Shown here: piece by piece, positions 12,910 to 24,800 of the stretch
Position numbering within the stretch: the first letter of the stretch is position 1
How the letters are laid out: each line of letters opens with the position of its first letter
NCBI GenBank assembly: GCA_051294375.1
Contig: CM119266.1
Coordinates: forward strand, 19,789,657-19,853,656
DNA: 64,000 bases
Reading direction: 5' to 3'
Source: Paraspadella gotoi
Taxonomy: Eukaryota; Chaetognatha
Position numbers and translations under genes: made by a program
Notes under the pieces: generated by a model
Told to the model about the DNA's origin: nothing
Seen by the model: only the letters and a program-made list of their open reading frames with translations
The model's database searches: none

Positions 12910-13818
12910 TCTCCTAAATTTTAATTACAAATATATACATATTTTCATGATTTATGTTTAGAATTTTTATTCTATTAGAAATTAGAAAAGTTAGCAGCTT
13001 ATTAGGCGCTAGGACTAAGTGGGGCTGAAAACTTCTAAACTTCTAAACATACTTATACTAACGAAGCTTGTATTGCAATAATAAAGTAATTGTGAACGTT
13101 AAAATTTTGTACCTTTTGTCCTATAATCGATAGAACATTGAAGATTACGCGGAGATTTTTGTAATTTAAAAAAGGGAGTGATTGATTGTGTTTGATTATT
13201 CTTTGAGAGTCATCGCATGTACCGAGATTAAGAATTAGTTAAAGATTACACATGGGAGTACAGGTACAATATTTTTTTATTAATGACCAATATTTCGATA
13301 CATTGGACCGATGATCTCCAGGGCCAAATGATTAGTTCTGTAAAGCACTTTCCAACTCATTTCATATTTTTAGGAAATCCCGTCTTCTGAGCAAAGAATG
13401 ACTAAGGAAAAATTTGCCGTCCCTCTAGTGGTAACGCATAGGAGTTTAACACTGAAAAATGAATTTGCTTAAGTTTTAGGACTTGTCAGTGATCCTTATA
13501 TTAATGTCAATGGTATTTAAAGTTATTTTATTCCTGTAAAAACGAAATAAAATATAATAGATTAGCCGGAGAATATAAAGATGCAGGAAAAGCGAAATAG
13601 TTACCCTTTTGTTTAAGAATAAGCCAAATTCTGTCGACTCATTCTTAATTTTTATTTCCTCTCGTCCTAGACCTAGAGGCATCTTTCGTCCCTCATCATA
13701 GTTATTATTATTATAATAAAATGGGTTTTCTTTTTTTAATTTTAGCGTAAACAAAACCAAGTATGTTACTATCCAATCAGTGAGAAGGAAAGTTAAACTG
13801 TAACTTATGGGCTTTGTA

Positions 13819-14060
13819 ATATGAAATTGGTACAACCAATATAAAAATTATCCATTCATTTAATAAATAAGCTATCTTGCCCCTGACTTTGGACAGGCTT
13901 TGGTGGTTTAAGGCCTCCATCACTCTTACAAGATAATGACATAGCAGGTCCCTGCAAGTTTTCAATCAAGACTCTTTCACAGTCTCGTTTATTCACTCCC
14001 AGAGTACCTGGCTTCCCTATCAATGAAGTGGAAAATATTTCAAAGAATGTTTCAATTGTA
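13819..14060 (-). repeat. TTGGTACAACCAA repeat family, near-full copy
   Basis: Begins with GAAATTGGTACAACCAATAT, an internal palindrome, and ends near a run matching AATGTTTCAATTGTAT. It matches the inverse of 33012-33400 and the same orientation of 49765-50055. Confidence 0.6.
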
Positions 14061-14375
14061 TAACTTTCTAAACATTTTTTAAAGAACTTTTATATAAAAA
14101 AGTATCAATATTAATATCTTTTAAAAGTTTTTGAAAATTTAAAAAAAATGACATATTTGAGAATATTATAATTATGTAATTATGTAATTATGTAATTAAA
14201 CTCCATGCTCCAGCTTTAACTTTGGCATATTACCGCCAAGTGTGCAAAAAGTAACTCAGGATGATTAGATCGTACAACTGAAACAAAAAAATCTAAAGTT
14301 TAGTGATTTCGCCAATTAAATTGACTTCTAATGATAGTTACACGATTAATTGATGCGATATGACGCCTCGCTGAC

Positions 14376-14490
14376 TTGCGACGTAATAGCATATTGGGCT
14401 AATACTTTATCTCCAAACCCATGAGTCCCCGGTTCTAGCCCAGGTTTTCGCAAAGGAATCCTTGGTTCTGTTGCCCAATAAGCTAGTGGC
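14376..14490 (+). repeat. tRNA-derived SINE, family B
   Basis: TAGCATATTGGGC (A-box-like) followed about 35 bases later by GGTTCTAGCCC (B-box). Shares its head with other family B copies in this window. Confidence 0.55.
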
Positions 14491-14643
14491 CAAATTGAGC
14501 ATAATTTCGAGAAAAAAAAAACTGTTAGCCATAAATTTGTCATTATTATTATGTAATATTAATATTGTGTAATAATCATGACGTTGTTGGCTAAGTTACT
14601 GTCAACTTATTGATTTTCTTTGCATCTCTCTCATCTCTCTCGT

Positions 14644-16176
14644 TCATCGACTCAATTCGTCGTCGGAATCGCTGGGACTCTCGAAAAATTCCTGGATGTG
14701 GAAGAAGAGATAATTCATGTTTGTCAGATATTTAAGGAAATGTTTCTATTCACTGATTCACTGACACTTATTCAAACTTGAAAAAAATTACTCGTGATTT
14801 TATAGCTTAGTTCTGAGGCGACTTACCACCGGTCTCAATTCACAATTCACAATTCTTCACCTTCTCCTCACTTTTATTATTATTATTTTCGTCTTCTACA
14901 GTTCTTTTACTAAGCAGAGTGCCCTTTTGGTGCGAGTACTCGCGGCGCAACTTAAAAGCATAGGTAAAGTAAATTGTTAGAGATTTAGAAAAAAAAAAGA
15001 AAGAGAGAGAAAGAAAGCAGTCAAAACATAATGAAACCTAACAGATTTTTTAATTGATCAATTAAAAAATCTATCAATCAATCATTTAATCAACTGATCG
15101 ATCAGACAATCAATCATTTCATTTGAAAGAGAGGGAGAGAAACTTTAAAACTACAAAACATTTTAAGTGAATGTGACTTTTGTTTTTTCTATTTAAACAC
15201 ATTTTCACTCGCACGATTCCATCGAAACTTAATATCGAGCTCAATCATATACTTTCTTACCCACTTACAAAATTTTATCTCAAGCCATCCATCCAATTAT
15301 GAATAATTGGAATAATTATATGTAAATATAAGTAACAAAAATTCAAGTAAACTCATTTCCACTCGCACGATTCGACCAAAACTTTATATCAAACTCAATT
15401 ACACACTTTTCTACCTCATTTAAAATTTCATTTTATTCCATCCGTCAAATAACGAGTACTTGGAGTTTAAACACAAGAGGGGCGCATGGATGGACGGACG
15501 GACCTAATTTTTTTCGCATAACTTTTAATAATTCGATCTTCTAAAATGATTTAAGTGACAGATCGACCAAATTATATGGGGGGACCGACAGACCGGCAAA
15601 GTGGATTAAATAGAGTCAGAATCTGCGATAAGCAGATCCGACTAAAAATCTAACATGTTTTTAGCACTGTAAAAAAGATTTTAGCTATTTTTTTAGCAGA
15701 ATTTAGCGCACGGCCGAGTCAGTTCAGTCTCAGCCGAGTTGCCCATGAGGTGATTGGCTGATTAAACTACCGGTAGCAATACTACCTCCGGTTCCGAAGT
15801 TCCTTAAATCAAGTCTTGATTCAAGGCAACTAACCTGGGGGCTATCCAGTATCCAGTGTATCCACACCGTCCGAGGGTAAGCTTGAGAGAATAAAAATTT
15901 AAAAGAGACATTTTATTGGTAAAAACAAATTGTACTGAAATAAAAAGCAAGAAATGGGTATTTGAACGTTTTGCTATTAGCATTATTTATAAATAAATAA
16001 TCACCTTTCGTCTTCAATTAGAACTAAAGCACAAATTCAGTCATTGCCATTAATTACAACTCGCTTACCATCAGATATTCCGCTTCTACCTCCTCCTCCT
16101 CCTCCTCCTCTTCCTCTTTCCGACTGATAACGCGTGCGACGCTTTTTTCTTACCTATTACTCAAGAGTGACACGCC
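14644..16176 (-). CDS. Unrecognised acidic protein, 5' end missing
   Basis: Four minus-strand exons join with compatible phase. They are a 23-nt micro-exon 16176-16154 (GVSLLSN, donor AG|GTAAGA), 16141-16069 (VARVISRK, then a run of nine Glu, then VEAEYLM, donor ATG|GTAAGC), 14923-14861 (GTLLSKRTVEDENNNNKSEEK, donor AAG|GTGAAG) and 14691-14644 (EFFESPSDSDDELSR, stop). No start codon was found; at least one upstream exon must lie beyond 16176, possibly overlapping the first exon of the next gene, which is on the other strand. The C-terminal SPSDSDDE is a plausible casein kinase 2 site cluster, which is inference only. The acceptor of the 14923 exon abuts a palindromic repeat copy (about 14928-14958). 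The intron 14924-16068 is filled by Helitron-like and other repeats. Confidence 0.5.
15030..15650 (+). mobile_element. Helitron-like non-autonomous element
   Basis: Shares blocks over about 500 bp with 34800-35342. Both end in ATCTGC-GATAA-GCAGAT, a six-pair hairpin, then CCGACTAA or CCGGCTAA, matching the hairpin-plus-CTRR end of Helitrons. No Rep/helicase frame is present. It contains sub-repeats of TCACTCGCACGATTC. Confidence 0.45.
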
Positions 16177-16264
16177 CTAGGAAAGTATGATAATTATAAA
16201 ATTAAATAAAAAAGCCAAAACAGTATGTTAGAAAGGAAGCTGTTTTAGACGAAAACCCCCACTT

Positions 16265-18829
16265 ATGGAAGTAAATAACCAAGTTAAAATCGAATCGGGT
16301 TTGTGTGCCACGCCTATGAATCACGCCGGGGGAGCCTCTTCGACATCTCAGTTGAAGCAGGGAGCAAGCTTACCCTGTATTGTCAAGAAAACGGTACTAC
16401 TCATTAGGTCGTTTTTGTGGACACCGATTTTTGTCGCTAAATGGATTTTCGCTGAAGCTTTGGGTCTGAAGGTCAGTAAAAGGCGTTTAGGTATTAATTT
16501 TATCAATCGGTTTGATATCTAGATAAAATATTTTTGGTTAAGCGAATTGGTACTGATTTTGGAAATACTCATATTTACAAACCGTAACTATTAAATAAAA
16601 TTCTATTCATAAAATTTCAAAAATTCTATTCTTCAGAATCTTTTACATTGCTTCAGAAGTTTGAAAAAATACCACGTTAACTCAGATGGATACATGATTT
16701 ATGAATTGACGTTGAAAGAACAATTCAATCTTTGGATGCGCAAGGGTAACAATTTGTAAAAAAAAGTTTTTTTATGTTTTTCTTACGTTTTTCACGTTTT
16801 AGTACTTCTAATCGTATTACATTAAATTCTTTTTGACGGTAACAATTGATGTTTATCATTATACTACGCTCCTCACTGCCATTAGTAAATCGACTCAACG
16901 ATGCATCCCTATTAGAGTGGGTCAATGAAAAATTAAACATTGACAAGACCGGCGTCAGGGTTATTAACTTTTCAAGTTCCTGGACTGACGGAATCCGGTT
17001 ATGCAGGTGAAACAGAAGTGAGGTTTTTTTTTTCTCGAAAAAATAGAGTATAACTATGTAAAGGGCGATCAATAAAATCTGATACATATACTGATGCCAT
17101 GAGGGAGGGACACTGGGTGGCGAAACCAATTTTTTATTTTTTAAAAAAAGCTGTGAAGGTAGGACAATAAGACATCATAGTAAGGACATATGTCATAGAA
17201 TATAGTTTACTAATCTGCCAAGTATTAACTAAAATAATTCAGTATTTCATGAATTATGCCGTATTGAACGTTTGGTCATGTAATAACTTTTTTAAGCGAT
17301 CACGAAACTGCACAAGTATGATAAATATGCACATTGAATGTCTTACTATATAATATAAATTTAATTAATGCATTATTACTCAGTTAATACTCGCGTTATG
17401 ATCTTTTAAGTATGATATTTGATAAACCAATAGTCAGACATGTAGTCGGGCATTGCCTAGGTTCACTACAGACATACCGTCTGACCAACCGATACCCAAG
17501 TGTCTTATAGAGTTGTTTCGCGAGTACAAGCGGCGCAACTAAAAAAATTTTCTAAACAATGTGCATGTGATGTCTCTTTAACAATTAAATACGTATATTT
17601 GTAGATTGGTAGACGCGATAGCGCCTGGCATCAGTTCTCGTCCGGACCATCTCTCTCCAAGCAACCGACTGTTTAATTGCCGACTCGCCCTGACCATGGC
17701 GAAAAATAATCTCAGAGTGGGTGAGGTTAGTAAAGAAAAGCGCAAGCTGAAATCGTGTCTAGCGAATTTACACATTTACATGTTTTAACAATCCAAGTTT
17801 TCCGAGTTATAATTACTTAATATTCAAACTTCGATCATTTCTTTTTTAGTTGCAACTCTATAAGTCACTTTTCGGTTCGTCTGTCCGTCTGTCTGTCCCA
17901 TTTACGTTAATGCTTTATCAATTAAGTTCATATTTGGTATGAAGGTAGGGCACCGTAAGACCTTTAGCATGCTTATATATCTTAAAAATCGATCACATGA
18001 CCCAAAATATAATGTGCTTATATTGGTTGCTATCGTGTCGAAAATATATGGAAATACACGTAATAAGAAAGTCACTGCGGCGCAACACACATTGGCATCT
18101 CCGTTCTCGTTCCATAGATCATTCGGGCCGAAGACGTGGGCAGGCCCTCCAAGGTTTGTACCATAAAGATGCGTCTGTTGCTCCAAGTGTTACGCCATGT
18201 AGATAAATTACGCAATACGGGCAAAGGTGATGACGACGTTGAGTCAGGCAGCGGCGGCGGCGGCTCTAAGTGAGTAGGTCTTTTATATTAGCATAGTTTT
18301 ATATTATATTGTCTAAATCGCCTTTGTGATTGCAGGAGACTAATGCCAACTACATAGGTTAATTTCTGCATCTTTCCCCGATTCCAGGCTCTTCGCAATT
18401 TCTTTTCGAAAGACGTTGAAAGCGAGTAGCGAAGAGAATCCAGACGCCGGGCAGCAGACGCCAATCCTGCGAAAGGTGCTTGGGTCAGAAGCTTCGAAAT
18501 GCGCTGTCACTGCGCGGGTCGTTGGTCGATCGCAAAGCGGAGATTTAGAAGAGAAAAACTGTAGGTATGGTGGCTCGGTGATCATAATTTTTGCACCTAT
18601 AACTACTTTAAATTCAAGAAAAAAATTAAAATTTAATTTTTAATAATTAGTTATTGTTTTTTTTTCTTTTCGTTGGTTGAATTTATTAGGAGAAAATATT
18701 GATTTTTCGCAACGAATTTTTTTTAAACATTATTACAGACATGTTTCGAATAGTCATTCTATTCATCATCAGTGTAAAAAACGATTTGTGAATCACTAGT
18801 TTTAGGCAATGTTAAAGATGAGTTTGAGG

Positions 18830-18886
<57 letters not shown>

Positions 18887-21800
18887 GCGAAAAATCAATC
18901 TTTCCTCCTAATAATTAGTTAATAATTACCCAAAATTATTATTAAAAAACATGTGTATTGAATTTTATATGACTAATATGATTTTAGCATATATATTTTT
19001 AGCGAATCGCCACAATACCTAAATAAATTACAATCAGAGCGACCATTAGCAATACAACCATAAAAACCATAACAACCACAGAACCCAACGCAACCACAAC
19101 AATTACTAAAACACTTAGTGTGGGAGCAAGCCAAACCGTAAACTGACTTAATTTAATTGATAATTGGTAAACAGGTGATGCACCATGAGACGCTTGTGCA
19201 CACGAGTACCTGGGAAATAAAATAATCCCTCGAAGTGCGAATACATGAACAAATCCTAAATGGTTTTAAATATGGCATATATAGGATCTTTGATTACATT
19301 ATAATTACTGTTCCCACGGATTTCATATGCACTTCCTCTTTCACAGATTAGCGGGTGTTGGACTCATGATCGGTTTAACTGGTAAAGCGTCTCGCTTCAC
19401 TGTCTCCTTTAACTCTTCGACCAAAACTGTCTGTGAACTCGTGGTCGAAATAAAGGGACCGCGCGGCGAACACACCAAGGAGGTCTTTAAAGGTTGGATT
19501 AGAGCCGGAAAAATGGTAAATCTCGAAGAATGATAAGATTTGACTGTGGTGACTAGTTATGTGTTGAATAAATGCTAACCCACATTTGATAGCTGTAAGT
19601 GTAATATCTACAATCTCCGTGCTTTTTGCTCCCCTGTTTTGGTGCCGAGGATGACAACAGTGACATTCAATGATTCATGGAAGCTCATTTAAAAATAATC
19701 AATTAACATTTCTTTTCTATTTTTTAAAAGAAAACGACCTGACGGAGTGCGGCCCTCCCGGGCATCGACTGCGCAGGTCGCCTTCGATCCATGAGGCGCT
19801 CAGCACATCTCTCTCACTTCGTCGTCCATTGTTGCAGCCGCCGCTCGCCATTCCCCTCGACGTTATTGTCCTCAAGGACGATGCGGTTAAAATTGACAGT
19901 TGTGAACTTCATAGCGAAAACTGGACCGCGTCAGCTGGGCATGACTGTACCTGTCAAAAGGGCGCCCTTCTCTTTGCCTTCACTCCACAGACAACTGGAA
20001 GATTCGTCATAGAAGTCCAATGGAATGGGAAAGTCGTTTCTGGATCGCCTTTTAAAGTAAAAATTTGTTTTATGATAGGAAAAATGATAATGATGATATT
20101 TTGTTTTAGATTCCAAACATTTATCTCGTTTTAAAAAAAGGTTGTGATTTTGGATTCTATGGAGGAACTGAAAAGAGAGATGCATGGCAAGATACTCAAG
20201 ATGAAGACTTCTGCACTTTACAACTTCCCGAGGATTTGTGAATACGATGGCAAGTCGAATCAATATGTGGACGGCGCTCTCCAACAAGAAAAGCGATCGG
20301 GGTCTTTCAATCGTCACGCGACTCTCGCCAACATGCACGGGCTTGTCAGGATGTCCCAAACGACCTCGCGCTTGCACACCGTCTCTGTCCGTAGCCGAAA
20401 AATCCTAAAACGCGTCACCACTAAAGCCGGCGGCCACGAAATAGTTCTTGCCGCCAACCAGAACATCAAAATGTACGTCTTATTCTAGATGAAAGTTAAA
20501 CAGAAGTAAAATCAGTGGCTGGTTTTAAATGAACTGCTATTGCAGTCAGGGGCGGCGAGAGTGGGGGTTTCATTCGCCCGGGATGGCCCTGAGAAGAGAG
20601 AAAAAAAAAGAAGAAGAAAAAAAAGAAGAAAAAAGAAGAGGAGGCAGAGGTTTGAGCACTGGAGCAAAAGGTCCTAAAAACTAAAATTATGGAGAGCAGG
20701 GGGGCCCGGCCAGGGGGCCAGTGGGAGGGCCCGCCATTTCTCTCGCCGCCCCTGATTGCAGTTTAAAAATATGAAAAACTTCCAGATTGATGATAAAAAG
20801 TATATATGTGAAAAAATTTACGATCGACCATGTACGATCCACGATCGATCATCCACATTCCACAATCCAAGAATAAAAATTTATAATTAGACTATATATA
20901 ATTTTACAATTATTTTATACATAATAATTATTTTTAACAAATTTAAAAGGAGTTTTGTTGGACTGAAAAAGCTCTTAATTTTTAAGTTACAAATAAACAA
21001 GCATTGTCCTTCCAATGTGTTGCGTCACATGTTGCTTTCCATTGTATTTCTGAGTGACGACGAACAGGGATTGGCAGTGGTGAAAAAATCGATCGCTTCT
21101 ACATCCCTGCCCTAATCACTACCCAAAATTCTAACTAAATCCTTAACCCTTAAACTAATCTTTAAACCTAATCACTGGCCTCATAATACGTACAAACATG
21201 TGAATTGACTGAAAAGTTTTTTAACAGAATGAGTTTGGATGTTCCATTGGAAGTGAATAAAGGAGACTTCCAGAAAGGATGCGATGAGCTGAACCATCCA
21301 ACGAAAGAGGTAATTTTTAAAAGGCGAGTCGGAACTCTTATGTGAATTGATATAATTTGTTTTAATTTTAAAGTTTAAATGTAGCAAAATATCAAAACAC
21401 ATTTACTTGGTCACTGTATCAATGGTTTGAATATTCTTCCAGAAACTAAAATCCCAACAAAACCTTCAATATCCACCATGTCGTCCGAAATTGGCAGAAA
21501 TACATTATAAAACTGTAAGAATCGACTGTTTTATTAGAAAATTTAACAATGAAAAAAGTCTAATTTTGTTCATTAATCTTATCAGACGACGAAACGTTCA
21601 CGATCCATGCCTATTATATTGACTGGATGGACGGCCTTTGACATTGATACAGAAAAAGGTTCGCACCCTTAAGCTTGAATAACAAGTTATAAATTGACAT
21701 TAAAATTTACCAAAACATTTCCACAAATAAAATTCTTTATTGTTAAAATAATATTTAGTCCAGTTTTTCATCTTCAGGATCTGAAAAAATGAGCGTAAAA

Positions 21801-24800
21801 GAAATGGAGGAACAATCTATCGAAGCGCAGAGAAATAATGAGAGACACAAGAATATATCGTCGGAATATTTAACGAAATGGGTATTCTATTTTGCGACTT
21901 TTGAATTCTAGACTGGGAGAAAAAAAAGCTTATATTATAAGCTTTTTTTTAAGCTTTTTTATAAGTTATAAATATATAACTATTATGTATTTAATGATAC
22001 ATTTTTTAATTGTTTTTTGTGGTTTTTAAACGATGACTATAATTAATTTTGGGTCATTTTAGGCAAGCACAAATTGAGTTCTAACTTTTTCTTCACTTTC
22101 ATCCCTAAGATCTTTCAAATTCCATAAAATATAATTTATGAATTTTTTTTGTTCTATGCTAAGAGGGAACTAGCCGTTGGTGGTACGAAAATGTCCTACG
22201 TGAATCGGCTAAAAAGCATGGGTGATTCTGCAAGATTGAGTTCTGCAAACTACGATACATCTTCCCAGAGCACACACATACGTCCCTTCAGGCCAGAACT
22301 TCAAAAAATGACAAAACTGACAGAGGGAGAAAGCCAAGAGATTGAGGAATACTCGGGTAAGCTACACATTTTATCGAAATTAAGAAACACGAATGGAGAT
22401 TCCAATGTGTTGCGCCACAGTGATTTCATTTTTATATGTATGACATAATATGACATGACTAAAAAACTTTTTTAGCCCGTATATTTATGACATGTACTGC
22501 ATCGGAATCTTTTATTCCTTTTAGTTTTAAGATTTCCTGAAAGCGGCGCTCGCAGTCACTTAGATTTGAGGTTTTTTATATCTTAACAAATGACCGATGG
22601 ACAGAAATACCGACCAACAGACAGACCGACCGAAAAGTGACTTATATAGTTGCTCCGCGAGTACTCGCGGCGCTACTAAGGATGCATATATCAAGGCAAC
22701 AGCCGGGCTGCCTGTAACGCACAGCTGGGTGGTGTTTCTTAACTGTTGGCGTCTTTGGTCACTCGGTCGATACTGCTACTCTGTAGGCTACAGCAGCGGC
22801 GGTTACACCAGTAACAGTATCGTCATGCTTTGCCAAAGCATATTCAGAAGTGGATAGAACGCACAGCTGGGATGGCGCGTTCCCCCAAAGAGCCACTGGG
22901 ATTGGCCGAAGGAAGGAGGCGAAGTGGAGTCAGTATGCCGCCACTGGCGGTCTACCAGTATATTTAAAAATTTTTTTTTCAATCGTTTTTAGGGCCTGAA
23001 TTAAGCCAAACTTTGAGCTCTCAGCAAGGATGCAGGGTGATTGACTGCTCTGAAATCACGGAAGGGCATAATGAAGAAATAAAAAATAACCAGGATTGCA
23101 AGAGGGAAGTGGGTAAAATTGGACGTCAGTTGCTGGAGAAGGCAACTCAAGTTAGTTACAATGAAATCAAGAAAGAGACGAAGTGGGATTCGGAACATAT
23201 GTTGGAGACGAGATATAAACGAAGTAAAAAAGAAAAAAAACTGCTCAAGGTAAAAAACGTAAACCATTCGAAATATTGACTTAATTCAAGAACAAATTGA
23301 CCGTTCCCCCTTTCTGAATAAAATTTTAGAAATTTTAATTTTACATAAATGATTTTCTGACAAGAATGATATATTGATAATTGGACTCTTCAATCAATTT
23401 TGAGAAGACAACAGTAACCTCACTATTTTATCAACCCCCCCCCAAGGTGATGATGTCTTTCATGAACAAAGGAAATCTTTCACAAAACAAAACCACTGAG
23501 CTGGGTACGGGTCTAGAGAAGTCGAAGTTTCAGTTCCAACAATTCCCCGACTGCGTCACCGAATATGAGAAAGACAACCGAAGATTCAAAGAATTGGAAA
23601 AACACTTTCGCGCCTTCAGTCGTGATCCCCCGGTGAGAGCGCCTCTGTCATTACGTAGAGGTCGCCCATCAAGTATCGATGAGAAGGCGTATCATAGGTC
23701 CCTCAGCTTGGGTTCCTCGTTTGGTCGCCACTCCAGCCTTGGTGGTCCTACAGCATTGACGAGCGGAGACGAGCCGCCGCCAACTTCGGACGTTGGAGAC
23801 AAGGCCCTGCGCATACGCTCATGGGTGCTACAGAGCGGTTTACGGGCCGGACAAGGGTCTAGGGAATCCGAGAGCGATGATGAAGGAGAGCCAAAAGAGT
23901 CTACGTATCAAAAAGGGACGGAATTGGAGGACATCTGCGAAGAGTTGGGTGGATCCTCGTCTAGGGACGGGCCAAACACGTCATGCGCGGATTTCAACAC
24001 TCCCAAAGCCTCAAATGCAAGTTACGGAATGCCTGCGCCCTTATTGAGGGGAAAATCCAAGAACGCCTTGCGACAGCGGAACAAAGATTTAAGGAGAGAC
24101 AGTGTCATTGGAGTTGCGGAGACAGTCCAGCGAACGAGGCAACCGACACAGGACAGTGGCATTTCAGCCCCGAGTGAATTCAGTGAGTGCCAGACCAAAG
24201 GTTCGCTGGAGGCACAGCTTATTCTCCATGTCTCAGAGGGCTTAAAGGTAGAAAATAATGCCGGCAGCGGCGCTTTTTGGAACAGTCAAGAGGCAACAGG
24301 TGGCGTGGGGGATCCAAGCATATTCGAGGATGAAGTGGAAACTGGAACTATGGAGAGCAGCATCGCAAGCGACGAGACTGACAGAGCTCAAGAGCGACTC
24401 TTGGCTCTACGTCGAAGGCTGCTGGCTAGTCATGGCTCCAAGATTCAGTCAAAGCAGATGATAGAGACACTTTCAAAGCTACCATCTTTGACGTCTGAGG
24501 AAGGGAAGCAGTCTTTGAAATCTACTTTATTTAATCGGAGGATCAGTTGCCCTGAAATGAGGTGAATTTACCGACTCTCTCTTTGAAAATTCCAATGTTA
24601 TTTGTTTAACTATCTTTAGTTTTTATGATGTATAGCTTATTTATTAAATGAATGGATAATTTTTATATTGGTTGTACCAATTTTATAATATATTTGTAAT
24701 GAGTCTGATTATTAGGAAGAGGTCAAATTGAAACTTCTTTGATTCTTTTTTCTACATCTGATGATTAAAAATTACTTAAAATTGAAGCAAAAATAAAAAT

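Larger units (their letters stand above)
12910..14643. other. Intergenic, repeats only
   Basis: Holds a near-full copy of the TTGGTACAACCAA family (13819-14060) and a tRNA-derived SINE (about 14376-14490). No other gene evidence was seen. Confidence 0.45.
18650..18915 (-). mobile_element. Inverted-arm element with hammerhead-like core
   Basis: Arms 18685-18713 and 18885-18913 are near-perfect inverse copies. Between them on the minus strand lies a hammerhead-like core (18732-18777), followed toward the right arm by a (GA)n tract. It sits in an intron of the CH/filamin gene. Confidence 0.55.

Noticed and set aside
13476-13835. 119-aa minus-strand ORF
   Set aside because: AT-rich composition, Asn/Tyr/Leu-heavy, partly inside a repeat copy, no splice or start context.
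23793-24461. Overlapping ORFs of 64-84 aa in other frames
   Set aside because: They are shadows of the large CH/filamin exon 23447-24561.
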